Of a DNA stretch of 64,000 nucleotides, positions 29,443-38,942 are shown piece after piece (position 1 is the first letter of the stretch; every line of letters starts with the position of its first letter). Origin of the DNA: Burkholderiaceae bacterium. Its GTDB lineage: Bacteria; Pseudomonadota; Gammaproteobacteria; Burkholderiales; Burkholderiaceae_C. Location: NCBI GenBank assembly GCA_031253795.1, contig JAIRVR010000017.1, forward strand, positions 1-64,000, in the 5' to 3' direction. Position numbers and translations under genes: made by a program. Below the pieces are notes generated by a model. That model was given only the letters and a program-made list of their open reading frames with translations, was not told where the DNA came from and did no database searches.

Positions 29443-30174
29443 ATGTCCGCACCGCTTCTGGACATCGCCGGGCTGCGCTTCAGCTGGCCCGGCAGCGACC
29501 AGCCCTGCCTGAGCCTGGAACCATGCCAGGTGGGGCGTGGCGAGACCGTCTTCCTGCATGGCCCCAGCGGCTGTGGCAAGAGCACGCTGCTGTCGCTGAT
29601 GGCCGGCGTGCTGCTGCCCCAGGCCGGCCAGGTGTCCCTGCTCGGCACGGCCTGGAGCGCGCTGGGCGCCAATGCACGCGACCGCCGCCGTGCCGACCAT
29701 GTGGGCTATATCTTCCAGCAGTTCAACCTGCTGCCTTATCTGAGCGCGCTGGACAATGTCGTGCTGCCCTGCCGCTTCTCGCCGGCCCGGCATGCGGCGG
29801 CGGCGCGCCACCAGGGCTCGCCGCGCGCGGCGGCCCGGCACTGGCTGGCCGGCATGGGCCTGGACGCGCCGCTGTGGGAGCGTCCCGCGCACCGGCTGTC
29901 GGTGGGCCAGCAGCAGCGTGTGGCCGCTGCGCGTGCCCTCATAGGCCAGCCCGACCTGGTGATCGCCGACGAGCCGACTTCGGCGCTGGACGAGGAGCGG
30001 CGCGAGTCCTTCGTCACGCTGCTGCTGTCGGCCTGCGCCGCCGCGGACAGCACCCTGGTCATGGTCAGCCACGACCGGCGCATGGCCGGACGCTTCATGC
30101 GCCAGCTGTCGCTGCCGGACATCAACCGGGCGGTGTCCGGCATGGAGGGCGCATGCGGCGCGGATTCCTGCTGA
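29443..30174 (+). CDS. ABC transporter ATP-binding protein (LolD/MacB-like)
   Basis: Walker A GPSGCGKSTLL; signature LSVGQQQRVAAARAL; Walker B DLVIADEPTSALD. Confidence 0.93.
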   Translation: MSAPLLDIAGLRFSWPGSDQPCLSLEPCQVGRGETVFLHGPSGCGKSTLLSLMAGVLLPQAGQVSLLGTAWSALGANARDRRRADHVGYIFQQFNLLPYLSALDNVVLPCRFSPARHAAAARHQGSPRAAARHWLAGMGLDAPLWERPAHRLSVGQQQRVAAARALIGQPDLVIADEPTSALDEERRESFVTLLLSACAAADSTLVMVSHDRRMAGRFMRQLSLPDINRAVSGMEGACGADSC

Positions 30175-31424
30175 GCCTGGCCTGGCGCAGCGCCTGGAAC
30201 CGGCGTCTGACCCTGGCGCTGACGGTCTGCTCCATCGCCCTGTCCACCTTTTTGCTGCTGGGCATGGAGCGGGTGCGCAACGATGTGCGCAGCAGCTTCG
30301 GTTCGGCAGTGTCGGGGACCGACCTCATCGTGGGCCCGCGCACGGGCTCGGTGCAACTGCTGCTGTACGCGGTCTTTCACATCGGCGCGGCCACCCACAA
30401 TATGCGCTGGAGCAGCGTGCAGGCCGTGGAGGGCCTGCGCGGCGTCGCCTGGGTCGTGCCCCTGTCGCTGGGCGATTCGCACCGGGGCTTTCCCGTGCTG
30501 GGAACCACGCCGGCCTATTTCACGCATTTCCACTACGGCGAGCAGCAGTCCCTGCGCTGGCGCGAGGGCCGCCGCTTCGAGGACTTGTACGACGCCGTGA
30601 TCGGCGCCGAGGTGGCCGAGCGCCTGGGCTATGGACTGGGCCAGCGCATCACGCTGGCCCACGGCACAGGCGAGGCGGGGCCGGGCACCGACCATGGTGA
30701 CAAGCCCTTCACGGTCGCGGGCATCCTGGAGCGCACGGGCACGCCCGTGGACCGCACGGTCCACATCAGCCTGCAGGCCATGGAGGCCTTGCATGTGGAC
30801 TGGTTGGCGGGTGCGCCGCTGCCGGGCGCGCGCATCGGCGCGGAGCAGGCGCGGGCCATGGACCTGCAGCCCCGCAGCGTGACGGCCGCCCTGGTGGGGC
30901 TGCAGCACCGCGCCGCCGTGTTTTCCGTGCAGCGCCAGATCAACCACCATGGCGCCGAGCCGCTGATGTCCATTCTTCCGGGCGTGGCCCTGGACGAGCT
31001 CTGGGACCTGGTGGGCACGGCCGAGCAGGCCCTGCTGCTGATGTCGGCCATGGTGGCCCTGGTCAGCATGGCCGGCCTGGTGTCCGTGGTGTTTGCGGGG
31101 CTCAATGAAAGGCGCCGGGAACTGGCCGTGCTGCGTGCCGTGGGCGCCAGTGCGGCGCATGTGCTGGCCCTGCTGGTGCTGGAAGGCAGCCTGGTCACTC
31201 TGGCCGGCATGGCCGTGGGCATTGCCGCCCTGGCGGCCTGCGGCCTGGCCCTGGGGCCTTGGTTGCAATCGGCCCTGGGGCTGTCGCTGCAGCTGGGCCA
31301 GCCCACCGCCTCGCAGTGGCTGCTGCTGGGCGGCCTGCTGGTGGCAGGCTGTGCCGCCAGCCTTCTGCCCGGATGGCGGGCCTACCGTCTATCGCTGGCC
31401 GATGGACTGTCTCCCCGGATGTAA
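30153..31424 (+). CDS. FtsX/MacB-like ABC transporter permease
   Basis: SLAWRSAWNRRLTLALTVCSIALSTFLLLGMERVRNDVRSSF...LNERRRELAVLRAVGAS. Confidence 0.92.
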   Translation: MRRGFLLSLAWRSAWNRRLTLALTVCSIALSTFLLLGMERVRNDVRSSFGSAVSGTDLIVGPRTGSVQLLLYAVFHIGAATHNMRWSSVQAVEGLRGVAWVVPLSLGDSHRGFPVLGTTPAYFTHFHYGEQQSLRWREGRRFEDLYDAVIGAEVAERLGYGLGQRITLAHGTGEAGPGTDHGDKPFTVAGILERTGTPVDRTVHISLQAMEALHVDWLAGAPLPGARIGAEQARAMDLQPRSVTAALVGLQHRAAVFSVQRQINHHGAEPLMSILPGVALDELWDLVGTAEQALLLMSAMVALVSMAGLVSVVFAGLNERRRELAVLRAVGASAAHVLALLVLEGSLVTLAGMAVGIAALAACGLALGPWLQSALGLSLQLGQPTASQWLLLGGLLVAGCAASLLPGWRAYRLSLADGLSPRM

Positions 31425-31428
31425 TGCC

Positions 31429-31989
31429 ATGAATTCCACCGCTGCGGTCTCCATCTTCACCTCCAGGCGCCGCATGCTGCAGGCGCTGGCCGCCTGCGGC
31501 ATGGCCGCTGCCCCCGGCCTGTGGGCGGCGCCGTTTCCCGAGCTGCGCTGGGAGGCTCTGGTGCCTGCCGACTGGGACCCGATGAAGTCCTTCCAGGACC
31601 TGCAGAAGCTGGCCGCACTGCCCGATTCCGATCCCCGCATCCAGCGCATGTACGACAGGATGCGCAAGGTCTGGGACGAGGCCCCCACCGTTGCCTCGCT
31701 CGAAGGCCGCCAGGCCCGCATGCCCGGCTTTGTCGTGCCGCTGGAAGGCGGATCCAGGGGACTGCGCGAATTTCTGCTGGTTCCCTATTTCGGCGCCTGC
31801 ATCCACACGCCGCCACCGCCCGCGAACCAGATCATCCATGTGCGCCTGGATGCGCCGGTCAAGGGCTTCCAGAGCATGAGCGCCGTGTGGGTCAGCGGCA
31901 CCCTGGGCCTGGAGCGGTCGGACTCGGAGCTGGGCGTGAGCGGCTACAGCATGAAGGCCCGTCGGGTCGAGAAGTACCAGGACCGGTAG
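31429..31989 (+). CDS. DUF3299 domain periplasmic protein
   Basis: GFVVPLEGGSRGLREFLLVPYFGACIHTPPPPANQIIHV. Confidence 0.85.
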   Translation: MNSTAAVSIFTSRRRMLQALAACGMAAAPGLWAAPFPELRWEALVPADWDPMKSFQDLQKLAALPDSDPRIQRMYDRMRKVWDEAPTVASLEGRQARMPGFVVPLEGGSRGLREFLLVPYFGACIHTPPPPANQIIHVRLDAPVKGFQSMSAVWVSGTLGLERSDSELGVSGYSMKARRVEKYQDR

Positions 31990-32000
31990 TCCTGGTGCGG

Positions 32001-32423
32001 CTAGGCGGCGGCCTGGGTGCCGCAGCGCGCGCAGACGCCGTGCATCTCGACCGTGGTGGCGCCCATGCGAAAGCCATGGTCCCGCGACCAGGTCTTGAGG
32101 CGCCGCTCGATGGCGGGGTCCGCGAATTCGTCCACATGGCCGCACTGGTCGCAGATGGCCAGCACGGCCGGGCCGTGGCCATGGTCGTGGGGATGGGCGC
32201 AGACGACGAAGGAATTGAGCGTTTCCACACGATGGACCAGGCCGTATTCCATGAGCTTGTCCAGCGCGCGGTAGACCTGCTGCGGCGCGCGCAGCCCCTC
32301 GCCGCGCAGCTGGTCCAGCAGGGCGTAGGCGCTGGCGGGCTGCTCCTCGCGGGTGAGTGCATCCAGCACCAGGGATTGGTGGCGGGTCAGCTCGGGAGGA
32401 TGCGAAGAGGCCGTGGTCGACAT
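32001..32423 (-). CDS. zur: Fur family regulator, Zur-type
   Basis: LTRHQSLVLDALTREEQPASAYALLDQLRGEGLRAPQQVYRALDKLMEYGLVHRVETLNSFVVC...CDQCGHVDEF...CARCG. Confidence 0.85.
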   Translation of the reverse strand: MSTTASSHPPELTRHQSLVLDALTREEQPASAYALLDQLRGEGLRAPQQVYRALDKLMEYGLVHRVETLNSFVVCAHPHDHGHGPAVLAICDQCGHVDEFADPAIERRLKTWSRDHGFRMGATTVEMHGVCARCGTQAAA

Positions 32424-32500
32424 GGAAGGCGGGAGTGGGTGGAGGGCGCGGCCAGTTTAGCGCCTCCCGGGCGCCCGGTTCGGCAGGGCCGTGCCTTCGC

Positions 32501-32818
32501 TCAATGCCGCTTGCGCAACAGCTGGCTGCGCTTTTCGGCGTCCAGGCCGGGTGTCTGCCGCAGGTCGGTATCCACCTGTCCGGACTTCAGGTCCTCATGG
32601 GCCTGGCGCATGACGGGATCGGGCTGGGCACTGGTGGCGTCCAGACCCTGGTCGCGCTCGTGGGGCAGGCGCAGGTCGCTGTGGGCGGCAGCGGATTCGC
32701 CGGGCGCATGGGGCGCCTTGCCCACCTGGCCGGCCGCGCGGGCTCCGGGCTTGCGGGCCTTGTCGGTTGCGGTCGAGGCCGTGCCGGCTTTTTGCGATGT
32801 GGTGTCGTGTGTTCGCAT
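32501..32818 (-). CDS. Small hydrophilic hypothetical protein
   Basis: MRTHDTTSQKAGTASTATDKARKPGARAAGQVGKAPHAPGESAAAHSDLRLPHERDQGLDAT...; no family recognised. Confidence 0.55.
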   Translation of the reverse strand: MRTHDTTSQKAGTASTATDKARKPGARAAGQVGKAPHAPGESAAAHSDLRLPHERDQGLDATSAQPDPVMRQAHEDLKSGQVDTDLRQTPGLDAEKRSQLLRKRH

Positions 32819-33087
32819 CGTGGTCTCCATGGGTTGCGCCAACAGGGGCACGGGACAAGCCTGACATGGCCGTGTGCGCGGGCAGGGTGGGTGCAGGGCC
32901 TCCATGCGGGTAGGAAGCCGCCCATGCGGTCCCGCAGGCCGCATGGGGCGGTGCTTTGCGCGGGCCGTGGGGCCTGGGTCCACAAGGCCCTGGGCCACAC
33001 TCCTACGCCCGTTGGACGCGAGCTCGCACGCCGCCGCGCCACCCCGGCGATCAGCATGAAGGCATTGCAACAGCCAAGGAGAAATCC

Positions 33088-34029
33088 ATGACGCAAACCA
33101 ATCCTGCCAACCGTGATCCCCTGAGCGACGCGCCCGGTGCCCATCCCGTGGGCACGGGCCTGGGCGCCGCAGGCGGGGCCGTGACCGGTGCCGCCTTCGG
33201 CGCCATGGGTGGCCCCATCGGCGCGGCCGTGGGCGGCGTGGCCGGTGCCGTGGTCGGTGGCATGGCCGGCAAGGGCGCGGCCGAAGCCGTCAACCCCACG
33301 GTGGAAGACGCCTACTGGCGTGATGCCTACCAGTCCGAGCCCTATTACGTGGCGGGCCGCAGCTACGAGGAATACCGTCCCGCCTATGCGCTGGGCTGGA
33401 GTGCAGCCAACCGCCCCGAGGCCGACTTCGACGCCTTCGAGGATGAATGGCAGCGCCAGTGGACCACCACGCGCGGCGCCAGCCACCTCGATTGGGACCA
33501 GGCCCGTCCCGCTGCACATGCGGCCTGGGCAAGGGCGACCCGGCGCGATGTCCAAGACCCGGCCATGGCGGCCCCTGTGGACAGGGACGAGGTGGCCCAG
33601 GTGCTGGACGAATTGCGCGAGTCCTGCCGCGATGGCGAGTACGGCTTTCGCACCTGCGCCGAGAACGCCGACTCGGCCGACCTGCAGGACCTGCTGCAGC
33701 GCCATTCCGCGGAATGCGCCACGGCCGCCCAGGAGCTGGAGGCCGAGCTGCACCGCATGGGCAAGCAGCCCTCGTCGGGCGGCACCATCACGGGCGCCCT
33801 GCACCGCGGCTGGGTCAGCGTGAAGACCGCCTTCACATCGCGCGATGACAAGGCCGTGCTGGAGGAATGCGAGCGCGGCGAGGACGCGGCCGTGGCCCAG
33901 TACCGCAAGGCCCTCAAGCAGCCGCTGCCCGCCGCCGTGCGGGCCCTGGTGGAGCGGCAGGCGCGGGGCGCCCAGCGCAACCACGACCAGGTGCGCGACC
34001 TGCGCAACCGCCTGCGCGCCGCTTCCTGA
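33088..34029 (+). CDS. Glycine-zipper N-terminus fused to DUF2383/PA2169-like four-helix bundle
   Basis: GLGAAGGAVTGAAFGAMGGPIGAAVGGVAGAVVGGMAGKGAAEAVNP; C-terminal helix-rich LNELR/C-EYGF region. Confidence 0.75.
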   Translation: MTQTNPANRDPLSDAPGAHPVGTGLGAAGGAVTGAAFGAMGGPIGAAVGGVAGAVVGGMAGKGAAEAVNPTVEDAYWRDAYQSEPYYVAGRSYEEYRPAYALGWSAANRPEADFDAFEDEWQRQWTTTRGASHLDWDQARPAAHAAWARATRRDVQDPAMAAPVDRDEVAQVLDELRESCRDGEYGFRTCAENADSADLQDLLQRHSAECATAAQELEAELHRMGKQPSSGGTITGALHRGWVSVKTAFTSRDDKAVLEECERGEDAAVAQYRKALKQPLPAAVRALVERQARGAQRNHDQVRDLRNRLRAAS

Positions 34030-34032
34030 CCG

Positions 34033-34494
34033 TCAGCCCGCGGAGCGGGCAGGGCGGCGGCCTGGTTGCATGCCGTCGTCCTGTGCCAGGCCCAGGCCGG
34101 CCATGACGCGGCGGGCATTGGCACTGCAGTCCATGCCTTCGGGCCGGGCCTCGATGCGGGCCATGAGGTCCAGCAGCTGGCCGCGGTTGCGGGCCAGCTG
34201 CGCCTGTCGGGCTTCGATCTCCGCCACTTTGCGTTGCAGGCTCTTCAGCACGCCGCCATGCTGCCATGCCGTGGCGCCGCCGGCACCGGTGGGCAGCAGG
34301 TCGCGCAGCTCCTGCAGGCTGAATCCCGCGGCCTGGCCGGCCGTGATCAGGCGCAGGGCCAGCACGGCGTCCCCGCCGTAGTGGCGGTAGCCGTTGGCCT
34401 GGCGTGCAGCCGGCCCGAGCAGGCCCGTGCGCTCGTAAAAGCGGATGCGCGAAGGCGCCAGGCCGGTCAGTCGTGCAAGCTCTCCGATTTTCAT
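34033..34494 (-). CDS. MerR family transcriptional regulator
   Basis: MKIGELARLTGLAPSRIRFYERTGLLGPAARQANGYRHYGGDAV. Confidence 0.92.
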   Translation of the reverse strand: MKIGELARLTGLAPSRIRFYERTGLLGPAARQANGYRHYGGDAVLALRLITAGQAAGFSLQELRDLLPTGAGGATAWQHGGVLKSLQRKVAEIEARQAQLARNRGQLLDLMARIEARPEGMDCSANARRVMAGLGLAQDDGMQPGRRPARSAG

Positions 34495-34594
34495 GGTGCG
34501 GCGCCGGATGCGGTCTGCGGGGTTTGACATTGAACCTGGCTTCAAGCTTAACCTGGGTGCACAGGCAATCCATGCCCATGCGAAAGGTGACACC

Positions 34595-35539
34595 ATGCAG
34601 ACCATCCTCGGGGCCAACGGCCAGATCGCCACGGAGTTGGCGCGCGCGCTACGGCGTGAGCATGCCGACGCGCTGCGTCTGGTCAGCCGCCATCCGCGCA
34701 AGGTCGATGGGCGCGACGACCTGGCGTCCGCCGACCTGCTGGATGCGCGCCAGACCCGCGAGGCCGTGCGGGGCAGCCGCGTCGTCTACTTCACGGCCGG
34801 CCTGCCGCCCGATACGCGGCTGTGGGAAGCGCAGTTTCCGCAGATGCTGCAGAACGCGCTGGATGCCTGCCGCGCCGAAGGCGCCAGCTTCGCCTATTTC
34901 GACAACACCTACATGTACCCGCAGGACGCACAGCTGCAGACCGAGGACATGCGCTTCGCGCCCGTGGGGCGCAAGGGCAGGGTGCGGGCGCGCATGGCCT
35001 CCATGGTGCTGGCGGAAATGCAGCGCGCCGACATGCCCGTGCTCATTGCGCGTGCCCCCGAGTTCTACGGCCCGGGCCACACGCAAAGCATCACCAACAC
35101 CCTGGTGATCGATGCCCTGAAGGCCGGCAAAAAGCCCCGCATTCCCGTGCGCGACGATACGCGGCGCAGCCTGATCTGGACACCCGATGCCAGCCGCGCG
35201 CTGGCGGCCCTGGGCAACGCACCCGATGCCTTCGGCCAGACCTGGCACCTGCCCTGCAGCGACGAGCGGCCCACCTACCGCGACTTCGTCACCCTGGCCT
35301 GCGAAGCCTTCGGCCGGCCTGTGGCCTGGCAGGTACTGGGCCGCTGGAGCCTGGCCGCCGCGGGCCTGTTCTCGCGCCAGGTGCGTGAGCTGGGCGAACT
35401 GTTGCCGCGCTACGGCCAGGACAATCTTTTCGACTCCTCGAAGTTCAGGCGCCGCTTTCCCGCCTTCGAGGTGACGGGCTACCGCCAGGGCCTGGCGCAG
35501 ATGCGGCGCGAGTGGGACGGGCAGGCCGGGGCGGTCTGA
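34595..35539 (+). CDS. NAD-dependent epimerase/dehydratase family (extended SDR-like)
   Basis: TILGANGQIATELARALRREH...RVVYFTAGLP...FDNTYMYPQDA. Confidence 0.85.
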   Translation: MQTILGANGQIATELARALRREHADALRLVSRHPRKVDGRDDLASADLLDARQTREAVRGSRVVYFTAGLPPDTRLWEAQFPQMLQNALDACRAEGASFAYFDNTYMYPQDAQLQTEDMRFAPVGRKGRVRARMASMVLAEMQRADMPVLIARAPEFYGPGHTQSITNTLVIDALKAGKKPRIPVRDDTRRSLIWTPDASRALAALGNAPDAFGQTWHLPCSDERPTYRDFVTLACEAFGRPVAWQVLGRWSLAAAGLFSRQVRELGELLPRYGQDNLFDSSKFRRRFPAFEVTGYRQGLAQMRREWDGQAGAV

Positions 35540-35557
35540 ACGCCGCGCACCGCCGCC

Positions 35558-37015
35558 TCAGCCACCGACGCCATAGGGGGCGAAATGGCGGGTGTTCTCG
35601 TCCACCTGCAGGCCCTTGCCCACATAGGGAAAGGCCCGCTGCGGGCACTGGTCGCGTTCGCAGACCTTGCAGCCCATGCCGATGGGCGTGGCGGCCTCGG
35701 GATCGCCCAGGTCCAGGCCCTTGGCGTAGACCAGGCGCGCCGCATGGCGTATATCGCAGCCCAGGCCGATGGAAAAGCCCTTGCGGGGCGAGCCATAGCC
35801 GCTCTGGCCGCGCGAGACCGAGCGCGCGATCCACAGGTAGCGGCGGCCATCGGGCATGCTGGCCAGCTGGCGCAGCACCTGCTCGGGCTGGCCGAAGGCC
35901 TCGTAGACGTTCCACAGCGGGCAGGTGCCGCCCGTGCGGCTGAAGTGGAAATGCGTGGCCGACTGGCGCTTGGAGATATTGCCGGCGCGGTCCACGCGCA
36001 CGAAGAAGAAGGGCACGCCTGGTGCGCCCACGCGCTGCAGGGTGCTGAGACGGTGGCAGACCGTCTCGAAGCCCACGCCGAAGCGCTGGCCCAGCAGGTC
36101 GATGTCGTAGCGCAGCGCCTCGGCGGCTTCCAGGAAGCGGCCGTAAGGCAGCAGCAGCGCACCCGCGAAATAGTTGGCCAGGCCCACGCGGGCCAGGCTG
36201 CGCGAGGCCGCATCGGCCGCGAAGGCCGGCGTGTCGGTCAGACGGTCCAGCGTGCTGCCCAGCTCCAGCAGGGCCAGCTGGGTCGCCATCTGGAAGGCCC
36301 GCTGGGCGGGCTCCAGCGCGGTGGAAAGCCACAGGCAGGCCGTGGCCGGGTCGAAGCGGCGCTGGCTGGCGTGTGCGTCCTCGGTCCAGCGCAGTTGCAC
36401 GCCATGGCGCTGCTGCAGCCGCCGCACCAGCCAGTCCGCGAGGTGTCCGGGACTGGTGTGCGCCTCTTTGGCCAGGACCTCGTCCGCCGGGGCCATCTCG
36501 GCCCGGGCCATGGCGGCCAGGGCTTCGGCGGCACGGTCCACGGCGTCGAAATGGTTCTGGTGGGCGAAGAAGAAGTCGCGCACCACCTCGAAGGGCATGG
36601 CGCGCGGCAGATGGGCCTCGCTGCGGTCGTCGCCCAGTTTCAGCGACAGCGTCTCCAGCCTTTCCATGGCTTCCAGATGGCGGCGGTGCAGGGCGATCAC
36701 GGCGCGTCCCAGGGCGGGCATCTGGGCGGCCACTTCCTGCAGCTCGGGCAGGGCGATGGATTCGGGCGCATCGCCCAGGGCCTCGCGCAGACCGGCCACC
36801 AGGCGTGCTTCCTCGTCCTCGGAAAACTGCTGGATGTCCACCCCCAGCGCGCGGTGCAGCCTGAGCAGCACGGACACGGTCAGGGGGCGCTGGTTTTGCT
36901 CCAGCTGGTTCAGATAGCTGGGTGACAGCTCCAGGGCCTGGGCCAGGGCGATCTGGGACAGGCCGCGCTCGGCGCGCAGCTTGCGCAGCTTCACACCCAT
37001 GAAGCTCTTTTTCAT
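35558..37015 (-). CDS. XRE/ImmA-IrrE-type regulator of short-chain fatty acid metabolism (ScfR/RamB-like)
   Basis: N-terminal LRKLRAERGLSQIALAQALELSPSYLNQLEQNQRPLTVSVLLRL; C-terminal Cys-rich GMGCKVCERDQCPQRAFP; divergent from prp genes. Confidence 0.87.
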   Translation of the reverse strand: MKKSFMGVKLRKLRAERGLSQIALAQALELSPSYLNQLEQNQRPLTVSVLLRLHRALGVDIQQFSEDEEARLVAGLREALGDAPESIALPELQEVAAQMPALGRAVIALHRRHLEAMERLETLSLKLGDDRSEAHLPRAMPFEVVRDFFFAHQNHFDAVDRAAEALAAMARAEMAPADEVLAKEAHTSPGHLADWLVRRLQQRHGVQLRWTEDAHASQRRFDPATACLWLSTALEPAQRAFQMATQLALLELGSTLDRLTDTPAFAADAASRSLARVGLANYFAGALLLPYGRFLEAAEALRYDIDLLGQRFGVGFETVCHRLSTLQRVGAPGVPFFFVRVDRAGNISKRQSATHFHFSRTGGTCPLWNVYEAFGQPEQVLRQLASMPDGRRYLWIARSVSRGQSGYGSPRKGFSIGLGCDIRHAARLVYAKGLDLGDPEAATPIGMGCKVCERDQCPQRAFPYVGKGLQVDENTRHFAPYGVGG

Positions 37016-37039
37016 GGCCGATCCTCGGGGTGGGGGTTA

Positions 37040-37130
37040 TTCGCAAAATTCGCAATATCGGGGGATTCGTTTCGCAAGAATTCGCCTTTTCAGTCCTGTT
37101 GTCGCCCCCGTATTTTGCGTAGATTGCGAA
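37040..37130. promoter_or_regulatory. Cluster of TTCGCAA-type direct repeats in the prp control region
   Basis: TTCGCAAAATTCGCAA (37040), TTCGCAAGAATTCGC (37071), and TTTTGCGTAGATTGCGAA (37113, reverse orientation). Confidence 0.65.
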
Positions 37131-37132
37131 GT

Positions 37133-37537
37133 ATGACAACACCCCAAGGAAGCGCCGAGCTGCGCGAACTGGTCCTGCCGGCCCTGGCCAACCACCACGG
37201 CACGCTGTTCGCGGGCCAGGGCCTGCAGCTCATGGCCAAGGCCGCCTTTCTGGCCGCGCGCAGCCTGGCGCGCCAGGAAGTGGTGATGGCCGGCGTGAGC
37301 CGTGTGGATTTCCTGGCGCCCGTGCCCGTCGGCCACGCGCTGCTGCTGCGCAGCTGGGTCAGCCGCGTGGGGCGCAGCTCCATGACGGTCTGTGTCACGG
37401 GCCTGGCCGACCTGCCAGGCATTCCCCCGGAAGAGGCGCTCAAAGGCATTTTCGAAATGGTGGCCGTGGACCGCACCGGCCGCCCCATCGCCATCGCCCA
37501 TCCCCATTCCCAACCGCATACGGAGACCGCCCCATGA
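37133..37537 (+). CDS. Acyl-CoA thioesterase (hotdog fold)
   Basis: [73 protein letters not shown]. Confidence 0.85.
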   Translation: MTTPQGSAELRELVLPALANHHGTLFAGQGLQLMAKAAFLAARSLARQEVVMAGVSRVDFLAPVPVGHALLLRSWVSRVGRSSMTVCVTGLADLPGIPPEEALKGIFEMVAVDRTGRPIAIAHPHSQPHTETAP

Positions 37538-38703
37538 ACACCGCCGCCACCGAAGCGCCATCCCTGGCCGCCTTCAAGCCCAAGAAATCCGTCGCCCTGT
37601 CGGGCGTGACCGCCGGCAACACGGCCCTGTGCACCGTGGGCCGCTCGGGCAACGACCTGCACTACCGCGGCTATGACATCCTGGACATCGCCGAGGTCTG
37701 CGAGTTCGAGGAGATCGCCCATCTGCTGGTGCACGGAAAGCTGCCCACGCGCGCCGAACTGCGGGCCTACAAGACCCGGCTGAAGGCCTTGCGCGGCCTG
37801 CCTTCCAGCGTGAAGCTGGCGCTGGAACAGCTGCCCGCGGGCGCCCATCCCATGGACGTGATGCGCACCGGTGTTTCGGCCCTGGGCTGCGTGCTGCCCG
37901 AAAAGGAGGACCACAACCTCGCGGGCAGCCGCGACATCGCCGACCGGCTCATGGCCAGCCTGGGCTCCATGCTGCTGTACTGGTACCACTGGAGCAACTC
38001 GGGCCGGCGCATCGAGGTGGAGACCGACGACGACTCCATCGGCGGCCACTTCCTGCACCTGCTGCATGGGCAAAAGCCGTCCGAAGGCTGGGTCCGAGCC
38101 ATGCACACCTCGCTGAACCTCTATGCGGAGCACGAGTTCAACGCCTCCACCTTCACGGCGCGCGTGATCGCGGGCACGGGCAGCGACATGTATTCCTCCA
38201 TCGCGGGCGCCATCGGCGCATTGCGCGGTCCCAAGCATGGCGGTGCCAACGAAGTGGCCTTCGAGATCCAGAAGCGCTACGACAGTCCCGACGAGGCCGA
38301 GGCCGACATCCGCCGCCGCGTGGAGGCCAAGGAGGTCGTCATCGGCTTCGGCCACCCGGTATATACCGTCAGCGATCCGCGCAATGTGGTCATCAAGGGC
38401 GTGGCCAGGCGCCTGTCCGGCGAGGCGGGATCGACCAAGATGTATGACATCGCCGACCGGCTGGAAGCGGTGATGTGGGAGACCAAGAAGATGTTTCCCA
38501 ACCTGGACTGGTTCAGCGCCGTCAGCTACCACCTGATGGGCGTGCCCACGGCCATGTTCACGCCGCTGTTCGTGATCGCGCGCACCAGCGGCTGGGCGGC
38601 CCATGTGATCGAGCAGCGCCAGGACAACAAGATCATCCGCCCCAGCGCCCACTACACCGGGCCCGAGGATTTGCAGTTCGTTCCCATCGACGAGCGCCGT
38701 TGA
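37534..38703 (+). CDS. prpC: 2-methylcitrate synthase
   Basis: [61 protein letters not shown]. Confidence 0.94.
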   Translation: MNTAATEAPSLAAFKPKKSVALSGVTAGNTALCTVGRSGNDLHYRGYDILDIAEVCEFEEIAHLLVHGKLPTRAELRAYKTRLKALRGLPSSVKLALEQLPAGAHPMDVMRTGVSALGCVLPEKEDHNLAGSRDIADRLMASLGSMLLYWYHWSNSGRRIEVETDDDSIGGHFLHLLHGQKPSEGWVRAMHTSLNLYAEHEFNASTFTARVIAGTGSDMYSSIAGAIGALRGPKHGGANEVAFEIQKRYDSPDEAEADIRRRVEAKEVVIGFGHPVYTVSDPRNVVIKGVARRLSGEAGSTKMYDIADRLEAVMWETKKMFPNLDWFSAVSYHLMGVPTAMFTPLFVIARTSGWAAHVIEQRQDNKIIRPSAHYTGPEDLQFVPIDERR

Positions 38704-38942
38704 GGTCCTGGCCGCCGCGCGTCGCATGGCGGGCATGAATCAGCCGTGAAATGGGATGTGGCAGTTTTGAAGCAATCATGAAACACAACCTCCTGTGTTC
38801 CGGGGCCGCCGGCGCCCGACGCCCGCGCCGTGCGTGCAGTGGCGGGCCTTGCGGCTGCTGCGGGTTTCTCCCCGGCCCGCATGGCATGGGGCTTGCAGTT
38901 GCGAACCGGCATAGCGATTCACAACAACGCAGGAGACAGACC

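Noticed and set aside
29523-31424. 633-aa extended version of the FtsX permease ORF
   Set aside because: The upstream part is an out-of-frame read of the ABC ATPase gene; the ATG at 30153 gives a normal FtsX-type N-terminus.
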